A DNA stretch of 13,812 bases from an uncultured Lysobacterales bacterium (GCA_937974465.1 CALJWY010000002.1:1-13812), one strand, 5' to 3'; shown: positions 1-7,474, counted from the stretch's first letter. The notes: a model not told the origin generated them from the letters alone. Program-made: numbers and translations.

Positions 1-24
1 CCCCATGGATTAGGTACGAGTTAA

Positions 25-804
25 ATGAGCGAAAAAATTCTTCACATTTCGGACGATTTCTGGAACATACGCGGCGACTTCAAAATCGGTGGCATCTTGA
101 ACATCGGTACGCATGCCTCACTGGTGAGGCGCGGAAACGGTAAATTTGTACTCTTGGATGCCTATACATTGCAAGGTGAAGTGAAAGAGCAGATCGATAC
201 TCTAAGCAGGGATGGTGATGATATTGAAGCCATTATTAACCTGCACCCTTTTCATACCATGCATGTACAAAAGGCACATGAACAATACCCAAATGCAAAG
301 CTCTATGGGACGCAGCGGCATATCGACAAGTTCCCCGATCTGGATTGGCAGCCAGAACTCACCGAATCGGCCGCATGCGCTGACCTGTTCGCCGATGATT
401 TGGAATTTTCCGTTCCCGCTGGTGTGGACTTTATCTCCAGCAACGAGCACCTGCATTTCTCATCCGTACTGGCATATCACAGGGCTTCAAAGACCATTCA
501 TTCAGACGACACGCTGATGTATATGCAATTACCCGGACTGTTGGGCATGGCTATAAAACCTGAAATCAAGTTTCATCTGACGTTGCCGAAGACATTGGAA
601 AGACGAGCTGGCGCAGCCAGGGACTTTCGAACCTGGGTTACGCAATTGGCTGATCAATGGGGCGATGCAGAAAACCTTTGTGCTGCGCATTCAACAGTTT
701 TGCTGGGCAGCGAAAATAACGCCGCATCAATTGCCAACAGAATATTGACTGCATTGCAGAAAGTTGAAAAAACGCTGCAACTGCATGAGGAGAAATTTGG
801 GTAA
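25..804 (+). CDS. Metallo-beta-lactamase-fold protein, divergent metal site
   Basis: A 259-residue soluble protein with no signal peptide or membrane segment. Its layout resembles the metallo-beta-lactamase fold: an N-terminal beta-rich part with VLLDAYTL (about 42-49), a histidine cluster H74-P-F-H77-T-M-H80 where the family normally has HxHxDH, a histidine pair H142/H144, an acidic pair D161/D162 after a serine, and a late histidine H222 in CAAHS. These positions match the order of metal ligands in the family, but the usual Asp of the first motif is absent and the histidine spacing is HxxHxxH. Enzymatic activity is therefore uncertain and the substrate unknown. The ATG at 25 is the first in-frame start after a stop at 22-24, and ACGAG at 16-20 is a weak ribosome site. 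It is separated by 135 nt and a hairpin from the ABC operon, so probably an independent unit. I see no closer family name that I would defend. Confidence 0.75.
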   Translation: MSEKILHISDDFWNIRGDFKIGGILNIGTHASLVRRGNGKFVLLDAYTLQGEVKEQIDTLSRDGDDIEAIINLHPFHTMHVQKAHEQYPNAKLYGTQRHIDKFPDLDWQPELTESAACADLFADDLEFSVPAGVDFISSNEHLHFSSVLAYHRASKTIHSDDTLMYMQLPGLLGMAIKPEIKFHLTLPKTLERRAGAARDFRTWVTQLADQWGDAENLCAAHSTVLLGSENNAASIANRILTALQKVEKTLQLHEEKFG

Positions 805-827
805 CCCCTGCACTTATGGGAGGGGTT
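803..827 (+). terminator. Hairpin after the MBL-fold gene, possible weak terminator
   Basis: Arms AACCCCT (803-809) and AGGGGTT (821-827) form a perfect 7-bp stem with an 11-nt loop, beginning in the stop codon of the upstream gene. The following sequence has only a short broken T run (TTAGTTTT, 831-838), so this is at best an inefficient intrinsic terminator. Confidence 0.35.
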
Positions 828-835
828 CGCTTAGT

Positions 836-887
836 TTTAAGCGGCTTTCTCTGGCTATTTAAGCGCCTTCAAATTTATCCATTTAAG
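836..887 (+). promoter_or_regulatory. Spaced TTTAAG direct repeats upstream of the ABC operon
   Basis: TTTAAGCG occurs at 836-843 and again at 858-865, a 22-bp step that is close to two helical turns. A shorter copy, TTTAAG, starts at 882. An AT-rich dyad (AATTTA 872-877, TAAATT 888-893) overlaps the last copy. They lie 53-104 nt before the ATPase start, where an operator or promoter would be expected. No convincing sigma-70 pair was found. The regulatory role is inference from spacing and position only. Confidence 0.25.
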
Positions 888-939
888 TAAATTGTCCCCT
901 GATACGGGTTATCCTCAGCAAAATTTCGGGAAAAACTTG

Positions 940-1605
940 ATGCTCAAACTCAAGTCAATTATCAAATCCTTTAACGACGGTGAAAGCAACCTGGAGGTGC
1001 TCAGAGGTGTTAGCCTTGAACTGGTTGCTGGTGAGAGCCTGGCCCTGCTCGGGGCCAGTGGCAATGGCAAGAGCACACTTCTGCAAATTGCTGCCGGCCT
1101 GGAAACACCGGATGCCGGAGAGGTCCTGATACTTGGCCGCTCGCTGGCAACGCTGGGTGAACGCGAACTTGCGCAATTGCGCCGCCGGCATCTCGGCTTT
1201 GTTTTCCAGCAATTTAACCTGTTGCCGGGGCTCAACGTGAATGACAACCTGCTATTTCAGCGGCGCCTTAACCAGCAAAGCGACCATGATGACTGGACCG
1301 ATGAAATCATCGATGTGCTGCGTCTCGCGCCCCTGCTACACAGGCCGGTTGAGGTGCTCTCCAGTGGTCAGCAACAACGTGTGGCAATCGCGCGTGCCCT
1401 TGCACATAAGCCCAAGGTTTTATTTGCCGATGAACCGACCGGCAACCTGCATGACTCCTTGAGTCACCAGGTCATGACATTGATGGTGAAACTGGTCGCC
1501 GAATCGGCCTGCAGCCTTCTGCTCGTAACACACAACCTGGAAATGGCGTCCTTCGCCAACCGGCGTCTGTTACTTGAAGATGGCCAATTGCATAAAGTTG
1601 TTTAG
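940..1605 (+). CDS. ABC transporter ATP-binding protein (LolD/MacB/YbbA class)
   Basis: The 221-residue nucleotide-binding subunit that drives the FtsX-like permease encoded 12 nt downstream. All catalytic elements are visible: Walker A GASGNGKST (38-46), Q-loop glutamine Q90 in VFQQFNLLPGLN, signature LSSGQ (140-144), Walker B with D164-E165 in FADEPTGNL, and switch histidine H198 in VTHN. The FNLLP segment and the length are typical of the LolD/MacB/YbbA group, which works by mechanotransmission on periplasmic or lipid substrates rather than by classical import. The signature has Ser in place of the usual first Gly (LSGGQ), a tolerated but less common variant. The ATG at 940 is preferred over an in-frame TTG at 892 because it starts at the usual family N-terminus (MLKLKSIIKSF) and the TTG has no ribosome site. 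It is the first gene of a three-gene operon ending in an AttH-like lipoprotein. Confidence 0.92.
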   Translation: MLKLKSIIKSFNDGESNLEVLRGVSLELVAGESLALLGASGNGKSTLLQIAAGLETPDAGEVLILGRSLATLGERELAQLRRRHLGFVFQQFNLLPGLNVNDNLLFQRRLNQQSDHDDWTDEIIDVLRLAPLLHRPVEVLSSGQQQRVAIARALAHKPKVLFADEPTGNLHDSLSHQVMTLMVKLVAESACSLLLVTHNLEMASFANRRLLLEDGQLHKVV

Positions 1606-1617
1606 GCCGCCCTGCCC

Positions 1618-4104
1618 GTGTCATTAACCCGAATTCTATTGACCTTTTATCGCAGACACCCTGTGCAGGCGTTATTTTTACTGGTCGGCATTATTGTGGC
1701 AAATGTATTGCTGGTGGGAACCCTGCTGATCAACGCCCAGGCCCGGTCAAGTTATGCACAAGGTGAACAATATCTGAGCGGTGTACCCGTTGGGCAGATT
1801 CAGCATCGGGATAGAAATCAGAACATCGCCGAATCCGACTATATCAGCTTGCGGCGGCAGGGCTTTGATATGTTGGTGCCGCTATTGCGCCAATTTGTGC
1901 GCAGCGAAGAAGGTCAAATGCTCGAGTTATCCGGTATTGATGTATTTTCCTTTCCCCGCTCAGAACAATCAGCGAGCCCCAGCCTGCAACCGGGGTCAGG
2001 CAACACAAATATCATGCAGTTTGCCTTTCCCCCGTATCAACTGTGGGCGGCTTCAGCGAGGCTTGAACAGCTCAATTTCGATAATGGCGAGCAAATCCAA
2101 CTGGCCTCAGGTGAACAGTTACCGCCATTGCAGATCGTTTCCGGCCAGCAGTTGGGACACCGCATGTTGCTCAGCATCAAGGCTTTGCAGCGTATCACCG
2201 GCAAACAGGGGGAACTCTCTGCGATCCTGGTATTTCCAGCATCCGCGGCACAACTCTCGGAGCTCCGTCAGTCTTTACCGAACCAGTTGGAATTTATCAG
2301 CAGTAATGAAGCACCCGACCCGCAAGAACTTACCCGGAGTTTTCACCTGAACCTGGCCGCCATGGGTCTGCTGGCCTTTGTTGTCGGCGTCTTTTTGATC
2401 TACAACGCTGTGGCATTCAGTTACACCGACCGTCGCGACCTGATTCGTAAACTACGCCTCGCAGGTGTCTATAAGTCTGAGCTATTGCGAGCCCTGTTAT
2501 TTGAGCTGTCATTGTTTCTCGGCCTTGGAACGCTGATTGGGGCGTGGCTGGGCGCACAACTGTCATCCTTGTTATTACCTGGCGTCGGTCAGACTTTGGC
2601 ACAGTTGTATGGGGTCTATATTGCATATCCGGACAGCCTGATACCTTCAGGTATTTGGTTACCGGTACTAATGACTGTCCTGGCTGCAGGGCTTTGTGTA
2701 TTTTTCCCGGTCCGTGAGGCCCTGAATTCACCGTTATTGGAGCGACGTCAGTACAGCTGGCAACTTGACACCGTTACCCGTCGTGACCACATTCTGGCTC
2801 TCATAGGTTTTTTATTTTTGGTTGCTGCGCTGGTGGTTGGTTTAACCGCAAACCATTTATGGATCGCACTTGCAGGCATGGCCTGCCTCCTGTTGGGCGC
2901 GGCCTTATTGTTACCTGCAGTGTTGAGACTGCTGATTGGCGGCCTGCAAAGGTTAGTGCCACCGCAAAAACCGCGTTTCTCCTGGCTGCTTGCGGACAGT
3001 CGCTGGTTGCTTGGGCCGGCTTCATTGGCGCTGATGGCCATGACCCTGGCGTTGGTTGCAAACAGTGGCTTGAATACCATGATCAACAGTTTCCGTGCCG
3101 CCACCGACGATTGGCTAAGTCAGCGTCTGGTAGCGGACCTTTACCTCAACGCACAGCAGGAACTGGTCGGCTTGGAAAGCTGGCTGGCAGCAGAAATGCC
3201 GGAAATCGAAGTTGCTGCACGTTACCGGGAAACCGCGACATACAGCAGTCCGTCGGGAACACCGGTGATGGTCGAATTGGTCAGTCTGCGTGAGGGTGGC
3301 CGGTTTCGGAACAGTATCAAATTGATGCGCAGCACCACAAATGCCACCTCTGAGTTTGAAAATGGTGAGGGCATTTATATCAGTGAAAGAGCATGGCGGA
3401 TTGATGGTTGGCAACCCGGAGATATGCTCAAGTTATGTGAAAACAAAACCAGCGTCGAGATCCTCGGCGTTTACCGTGACTATGGAAATCCGCGCTCCCA
3501 ATGGATGCTCAGCCGACAACTGTTCCAGGATTGTTGGCCAAAAAATGCTGCCAGCGGCCTGTCACTTTTTGGCCCCGGGTCCAGTAACTGGGAGCAGATA
3601 AAGCAGGCAGTATCCGCAAGATTCAACCTCAATGATGACCAGGTTATTAACCAGGCTGAGCTTAAAAAAATCGGCCTGGCTGTTTTTGATCGAACCTTCG
3701 CTGTTACCCACGCACTCAACGCATTGACTTTGCTGGTTGCTGCCATTGGTATCTTTTGTGCCATTAGCGCAATCCACCACCACCGGGTGAGTCAGCAGGC
3801 CTTGCTAACAAGCCTGGGGATGACCCGCAGAGAGCGCGGCGCCCTGCTGCTGCTTCAATGGGGCATGCTTGGCCTGTTGTGTATGGTCTTGGTCTGGCCA
3901 TTTGGTATGGCACTCGCGGCCTTTCTGGGCGCGGTGGTAACACCCATTGCATTCGGCTGGAGTTTTCCATTGCAGGTTGAGTGGCAACACTACCTGGTGC
4001 TTGCGCTACTCGCCTCAGCCAGTTTGATACTGGCGGTTATTCTGCCGTCCATCAGATTGCTGCGCACCTCGCCCGCAGCCATGCTGCGCGAGCAAAACCT
4101 GTGA
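1618..4104 (+). CDS. FtsX-like ABC transporter permease (YbbP-like, duplicated module)
   Basis: An 828-residue inner-membrane permease, close in size to E. coli YbbP (about 800). The helix pattern read from hydrophobicity is: TM1 about 17-40, a periplasmic domain of about 200 residues, TM2-4 about 244-266, 290-316 and 344-364, a central pair about 392-436, TM7 about 465-484, a second large periplasmic domain of about 210 residues, and TM8-10 about 697-720, 742-775 and 793-812. This is a duplicated FtsX/MacB module in one chain, so one copy plus an ATPase dimer could make a complete transporter. The chain ends with RTSPAAMLREQ, the usual FtsX-family C-terminal form. The start is GTG with no clear Shine-Dalgarno, 12 nt after the ATPase stop, which suggests translational coupling. 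Its stop overlaps the next start (GTGA). The substrate is not evident. The linked AttH lipoprotein points to a hydrophobic envelope molecule, which is inference. Confidence 0.9.
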   Translation: MSLTRILLTFYRRHPVQALFLLVGIIVANVLLVGTLLINAQARSSYAQGEQYLSGVPVGQIQHRDRNQNIAESDYISLRRQGFDMLVPLLRQFVRSEEGQMLELSGIDVFSFPRSEQSASPSLQPGSGNTNIMQFAFPPYQLWAASARLEQLNFDNGEQIQLASGEQLPPLQIVSGQQLGHRMLLSIKALQRITGKQGELSAILVFPASAAQLSELRQSLPNQLEFISSNEAPDPQELTRSFHLNLAAMGLLAFVVGVFLIYNAVAFSYTDRRDLIRKLRLAGVYKSELLRALLFELSLFLGLGTLIGAWLGAQLSSLLLPGVGQTLAQLYGVYIAYPDSLIPSGIWLPVLMTVLAAGLCVFFPVREALNSPLLERRQYSWQLDTVTRRDHILALIGFLFLVAALVVGLTANHLWIALAGMACLLLGAALLLPAVLRLLIGGLQRLVPPQKPRFSWLLADSRWLLGPASLALMAMTLALVANSGLNTMINSFRAATDDWLSQRLVADLYLNAQQELVGLESWLAAEMPEIEVAARYRETATYSSPSGTPVMVELVSLREGGRFRNSIKLMRSTTNATSEFENGEGIYISERAWRIDGWQPGDMLKLCENKTSVEILGVYRDYGNPRSQWMLSRQLFQDCWPKNAASGLSLFGPGSSNWEQIKQAVSARFNLNDDQVINQAELKKIGLAVFDRTFAVTHALNALTLLVAAIGIFCAISAIHHHRVSQQALLTSLGMTRRERGALLLLQWGMLGLLCMVLVWPFGMALAAFLGAVVTPIAFGWSFPLQVEWQHYLVLALLASASLILAVILPSIRLLRTSPAAMLREQNL

Positions 4105-5231
4105 AAGCCTCGCCGTTTTCATTCGCTACTGTGGTGCTTATAGTGCTGCTGATCTCTGCATGTGAGCCACCAGATACGTCAGAACGTCCGTCGGATTTCG
4201 CTGTGTTGGCTCAGCAGGTAGATGGTTTCAAACAAGCTAAACCTGGCAATGGTTTAAGCTTCCCGGCCGATCATGGCGCACACCCCGATTTCCGGATTGA
4301 ATGGTGGTATTTAACCGCCAATCTGACAGATGCTGTTGGTGAACCCTACGGTATACAGTGGACACTTTTTCGAGTGGGCGTTGAACCTGCACTCCAGAAA
4401 AGTATTGAAAATTCATCGCAAAACAGCCAATTATTTATGGCGCACATGGCGATTACGACGCCGACAACTCACCTGTCATTTCAGCGGTACGCCGATGGAA
4501 TTGCAAATGATCCATCTGCACGCGCCGGGGTCACGGTTTCGCCATTCTCTGCGTGGCTGGATGATTGGAGCCTGAAAAGCACTGCTACTGGCTGGTTGCC
4601 TTTGGAGGTGCATGCAAAACAGGGAAATGATGCCTTTCGGCTCAAGCTGGAATCAGACATGCCACCCATATTGCAGGGAGATGCCGGATTCTCGCAAAAA
4701 CACGTTGATGGTGGTGGCTCTTACTATTACAGCCAGCCTTTCCTGAAGGCAAAAGGCGAATTGACGCTGGATGGTCAAACCATCCCGGTGGCGGGTGATG
4801 CCTGGTTAGACAGGGAATGGGGCAGTCAATTCCTGCAGCAGGACCAGGCGGGTTGGGACTGGTTTTCACTACACCTGAAAAACGGTGAAAAATTGATGCT
4901 CTTTCAACTGCGCCAATCACCGGGGATAAATTCCGAAGGGCACTTTATTTATGGCAACCTCATCAACAAAGATGGAACCAACACACGCCTTGATCCCCGG
5001 CAAATATCCCTGGAGGTGATGAGCGAGACCGCTATCAATGGCCGCAGTCTACCCATGCAGTGGCAAATCAGCCTGCCACAAATCAATCGGCAAATGACCA
5101 TTGATGCATTACACACAGACCAGTGGATGGATGTGGACTTCCCCTACTGGGAGGGAGTGGTCACCGTTAATGGCAAGGGACCCGAAAACAGCGGACGGGG
5201 TTACATGGAACTAACCGGCTATTCCAAATAG
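4101..5231 (+). CDS. AttH/CrtC-like lipocalin-fold lipoprotein
   Basis: A 376-residue predicted outer-membrane or periplasmic lipoprotein. The N-terminus MKASPFSFATVVLIVLLISA is followed by Cys21, giving a LISAC lipobox. Family landmarks of the AttH / carotenoid 1,2-hydratase (CrtC) double-lipocalin fold are present: EWWYLTANL (67-75), DREWGSQFL (237-245), and GWDWFSLHLKNG just after. CrtC adds water to acyclic carotenoids, but most AttH-type members linked to ABC genes have unknown substrates, so carotenoid chemistry should not be assumed. The GTG start at 4101 overlaps the permease stop at 4102-4104. An in-frame ATG at 3981 would place 40 non-signal residues before the lipobox and overlap the permease by 124 nt, so it is rejected. 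The operon ATPase-permease-AttH is a recurring gammaproteobacterial arrangement as far as I recall. A hairpin spans the stop codon. Confidence 0.88.
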   Translation: MKASPFSFATVVLIVLLISACEPPDTSERPSDFAVLAQQVDGFKQAKPGNGLSFPADHGAHPDFRIEWWYLTANLTDAVGEPYGIQWTLFRVGVEPALQKSIENSSQNSQLFMAHMAITTPTTHLSFQRYADGIANDPSARAGVTVSPFSAWLDDWSLKSTATGWLPLEVHAKQGNDAFRLKLESDMPPILQGDAGFSQKHVDGGGSYYYSQPFLKAKGELTLDGQTIPVAGDAWLDREWGSQFLQQDQAGWDWFSLHLKNGEKLMLFQLRQSPGINSEGHFIYGNLINKDGTNTRLDPRQISLEVMSETAINGRSLPMQWQISLPQINRQMTIDALHTDQWMDVDFPYWEGVVTVNGKGPENSGRGYMELTGYSK

Positions 5232-5254
5232 CCCGGGGCAAAGTAAAACTTTTT
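5217..5254 (+). terminator. Stop-codon-spanning hairpin, probable operon end
   Basis: Arms GGCTATT (5217-5223) and AATAGCC (5227-5233) pair perfectly over a 3-nt loop, with further C-G pairing outside if one C is bulged. The TAG stop sits in the right arm. A second small dyad, AAAGT-AAA-ACTTT (5240-5252), runs into TTTTT at 5250-5254. The T run is about 16 nt from the main stem, so this is not a textbook terminator, but two stems followed by T at an operon end is suggestive. Confidence 0.45.
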
Positions 5255-5505
5255 GAATCTTATTTGAAAAGGATTAAAGAGTTCGATGCATCTCGCTGTG
5301 AACCGTGTTGATTACTGCATTAAGGGGGTAATTGGGTTTGGAATATACGTGGCTGTCATTTCTTTTTGTTCTGGATAGATGGAATAGAAACATGTCCGGA
5401 CTTCGGGGTTGTAGTTGCGGAGAGTTCGATAAGACCAAAACCAAATCACCAACCCCTCAAATTTAGCCTATTATTAGTTACCCCTTTCAATTACCGGAGC
5501 ATGTC
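5232..5505 (+). other. Intergenic region upstream of the aldehyde dehydrogenase
   Basis: This 274-nt gap is the longest in the window and has no credible gene. It holds a 10-bp direct repeat AGAGTTCGAT at 5278-5287 and 5421-5430, an 8-bp palindrome GTCCGGAC at 5394-5401, and a TATTAT at 5469-5474 that could be a -10 element but has no matching -35. No good sigma-54 site was found, although ExaC-type genes are often activator-controlled. The ribosome site GGAG (5496-5499) belongs to the gene at 5506. Confidence 0.4.
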
Positions 5506-7002
5506 ATGTCTAACCAAAAACCCGTTTTTAAAGCGCAATATGAAAACTTTATTGGTGGTGAGTGGGTGGCACCAGTTGATGGCGAGTATTTTGATAATGC
5601 CTCGCCGATTGACGGCAGTCATTTATGCCGAATTCCAAAATCGAACAGCAAAGACATTGACCTGGCGGTTGAGGCGGCCCAGAAGGCTGCAGCCGCGTGG
5701 GGTAAAACCCCGGCGAGTGAGCGCTGCAATATCATGTTCAAAATTGCCGAGCGCATCGAGGAAAATCTTGAAATGCTGGCCACCGTGGAATCCTGGGATA
5801 ATGGCAAGGCCATTCGGGAGACCATGGCCGCAGACATTCCACTGGCGGTTGACCACTTCCGTTATTTTGGCAGTGTGATACGCGCTGAAGCAGGAGAGGT
5901 TGCAGACCTTGATGCAGGCACCGTAACCATGGAAGTACATGAGCCACTCGGTGTCGTCGGGCAAATTATTCCATGGAATTTCCCGCTGTTGATGGCTACC
6001 TGGAAGCTGGCACCTGCCCTGTCGGCAGGCAATTGCGTGATTCTGAAGCCCGCTGAGCAGACACCTGTTTCGATCTTGTTTTTATTGGACGTGATCGCTG
6101 ACCTGCTGCCCGCTGGTGTATTGAATGTCGTGAACGGTTTTGGTCCGGAAGCAGGCAAACCGCTGGCAACCCATCCCGGCATCAAGAAGGTCGCATTTAC
6201 GGGCGAAACCACCACCGGTCGCCTCATCATGCAGTATGCTTCAGAGAACATCATCCCGGTCACCCTCGAATTGGGTGGCAAGTCACCGAATATCTTTTTT
6301 GAAAGCGTCATGGCCGAGGATGATAACTTTCTCGACAAGGCTATCGAAGGCCTCGTGTTGTTTGCGTTTAACCAGGGCGAAGTATGCACCTGCCCATCAC
6401 GCGCGCTAATCCAGGAAAGCATTTATGACGAGTTTATGGAGCGCTGTCTGAAACGTGTTGAGGCCATCAAGATGGGCGATACGCTGGATTTGAGCACCCA
6501 GATGGGTGCACAGGCTTCCAATGATCAATATGAGAAGATTTTGAATTACATCGATGTCGGCAAACAGGAAGGCGCCGAACTGCTGATTGGCGGCGGAGCG
6601 TATAACAACGAAGTTTATCCGGATGGTTTTTACATACAACCAACGATTTTCAAAGGCCACAACAAGATGCGGATTTTCCAGGAAGAGATTTTCGGTCCTG
6701 TTTTGTGTGTGACCACGTTTAAGGACGAGGCCGAAGCCATGGAGATCGCCAATGACACCTTGTATGGCCTGGGCGCCGGTGTCTGGACGCGTGATGTACA
6801 CCAGATGCAAACCTTTGCGCGTGGCATCGAGGCCGGGCGGATCTGGTGTAATTGCTACCATGCTTACCCGGCAGGCGCTTCATTTGGCGGTTACAAGAAA
6901 TCGGGGATTGGGCGTGAGAACCATAAGATGATGCTCAATCACTATCGTCACACGAAGAATGTGCTGATGTCTTACGACAAGAATCCATTAGGGTTTTTCT
7001 AG
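5506..7002 (+). CDS. NAD-dependent aldehyde dehydrogenase, ExaC/AldB type (acetaldehyde-class)
   Basis: A full-length 498-residue cytosolic aldehyde dehydrogenase. Key elements: PWNFPLLMATWKLAPAL in the cofactor domain, the FTGETTTGR nucleotide loop, general-base E255 in LELGGKSPN, catalytic C294 in NQGEVCTCPSRAL, and EEIFGPVL toward the C-terminus. The NQGEVCTCPSR form and the ending NHYRHTKNVLMSYDKNPLGFF are characteristic of the ExaC/AldB/AcoD branch, which oxidises acetaldehyde and similar short aldehydes to acids, for example in ethanol or acetoin breakdown. The ATG is preceded by GGAG at 5496-5499 with 6-nt spacing. An ATG at 5501 is out of frame. The DUF779 gene follows after 103 nt. 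That pairing is common for this branch and supports the assignment. The physiological substrate cannot be read from the sequence. Confidence 0.93.
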   Translation: MSNQKPVFKAQYENFIGGEWVAPVDGEYFDNASPIDGSHLCRIPKSNSKDIDLAVEAAQKAAAAWGKTPASERCNIMFKIAERIEENLEMLATVESWDNGKAIRETMAADIPLAVDHFRYFGSVIRAEAGEVADLDAGTVTMEVHEPLGVVGQIIPWNFPLLMATWKLAPALSAGNCVILKPAEQTPVSILFLLDVIADLLPAGVLNVVNGFGPEAGKPLATHPGIKKVAFTGETTTGRLIMQYASENIIPVTLELGGKSPNIFFESVMAEDDNFLDKAIEGLVLFAFNQGEVCTCPSRALIQESIYDEFMERCLKRVEAIKMGDTLDLSTQMGAQASNDQYEKILNYIDVGKQEGAELLIGGGAYNNEVYPDGFYIQPTIFKGHNKMRIFQEEIFGPVLCVTTFKDEAEAMEIANDTLYGLGAGVWTRDVHQMQTFARGIEAGRIWCNCYHAYPAGASFGGYKKSGIGRENHKMMLNHYRHTKNVLMSYDKNPLGFF

Positions 7003-7060
7003 ACGTTAATGGTTATTGAAAAAGCTCTGTTCGCAAGGACACAGTGACACCTATGAGCAA

Positions 7061-7088
7061 CGTCATCCCGGCTTTTGCCGGGATGACG
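7061..7088. repeat. REP-like palindromic hairpin, 12-bp perfect arms
   Basis: CGTCATCCCGGC (7061-7072), TTTT loop, GCCGGGATGACG (7077-7088). The arms are exact reverse complements. This GTCATCCCGGC...GCCGGGATGAC type is a widely scattered REP-like intergenic palindrome of proteobacteria. It stands between the aldehyde dehydrogenase and DUF779 genes, ending 17 nt before the DUF779 start, and may stabilise the upstream mRNA end or lower downstream expression. No other copy is in this window. Confidence 0.85.
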
Positions 7089-7105
7089 CTGCTATGGAGC
7101 GATAT

Positions 7106-7474
7106 ATGAGTGTAAAACGCGTTTCGGTTACAGATGATGCCAGGGCTGTTATTCAGAAGCTGCAGCAGCAACATGGTGAGCTGATGTTTCATCAGAGTGG
7201 TGGCTGTTGTGATGGGTCATCGCCGATGTGTTTTGCCAAGGGTGATTTCCTGGTGGGATCGAGAGACCTGTGTCTGGGTGAGATTGCGGGTTGTAAGTTC
7301 TACATGGCAGCAGATCAGTTTGAATATTACAAAAACTCTCATATCGTCGTCGATGTGGCCAAGGGAAGAGGCTCCAGTTTTTCACTGGAAATCCCATTGG
7401 GAGTGAGATTCATGGCGGTTTCACGAGTTTTTTCAGATAATGAACTGGCTGATGTGCAACCGGTTGAAAGTTAA
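7106..7474 (+). CDS. DUF779 domain protein, cysteine-rich aldehyde-dehydrogenase partner
   Basis: A 122-residue cytosolic protein of the DUF779 family, near its usual length of 110-125. Diagnostic motifs are HQSGGCCDGSSPMC with C34, C35 and C42, then DLCLGEIAGCKFYM with C56 and C63. The C-terminal half (SLEIPLGVRFMAVSRVF) fits the family. The conserved cysteines could bind metal or do redox chemistry, but the family has no established activity. The ATG at 7106 has GGAG at 7096-7099 with 6-nt spacing and begins the family-like sequence MSVKRVSVT. A longer in-frame start at 7016 would translate through the palindromic repeat and is rejected. Its position after the ExaC-type dehydrogenase is the recurrent family context, suggesting a role in aldehyde or alcohol metabolism. 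Confidence 0.88.
   Translation: MSVKRVSVTDDARAVIQKLQQQHGELMFHQSGGCCDGSSPMCFAKGDFLVGSRDLCLGEIAGCKFYMAADQFEYYKNSHIVVDVAKGRGSSFSLEIPLGVRFMAVSRVFSDNELADVQPVES

Noticed and set aside
892..939. In-frame TTG start adding 16 residues to the ABC ATPase
   Set aside because: No ribosome site before it, the extra residues (rich in P, Q and N) do not fit the family, and the ATG at 940 gives the usual N-terminus.
2859..3293. 144-codon alternative frame inside the permease gene
   Set aside because: Shadow of a well-supported membrane protein, with composition typical of a frame-shifted GC-rich gene.
3981..4100. Upstream ATG start for the AttH-like lipoprotein
   Set aside because: It lies inside the permease gene and would bury the lipoprotein signal behind 40 residues. 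GTG at 4101 puts the lipobox at the right place.
5350..5370. Possible sigma-54 promoter before the aldehyde dehydrogenase (TGGC near 5350)
   Set aside because: The -12 GC element is absent at the required spacing.
5278..5430. 10-bp direct repeat AGAGTTCGAT in the gap before the aldehyde dehydrogenase
   Set aside because: Only two copies 143 bp apart and no association with a promoter. Could be chance, so kept only as a note.
5366..5878. 170-codon open frame overlapping the aldehyde dehydrogenase start
   Set aside because: Most of it is the other reading frame of a clear family member. Arg/Pro-rich translation without motifs.
5862..6422. 186-codon open frame on the minus strand within the aldehyde dehydrogenase
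   Set aside because: Antisense shadow of a conserved gene, no ribosome site or recognisable domain.
7016..7105. Longer start for the DUF779 protein
   Set aside because: It would translate through the REP-like palindrome and give non-family residues, whereas ATG 7106 has a proper GGAG site.
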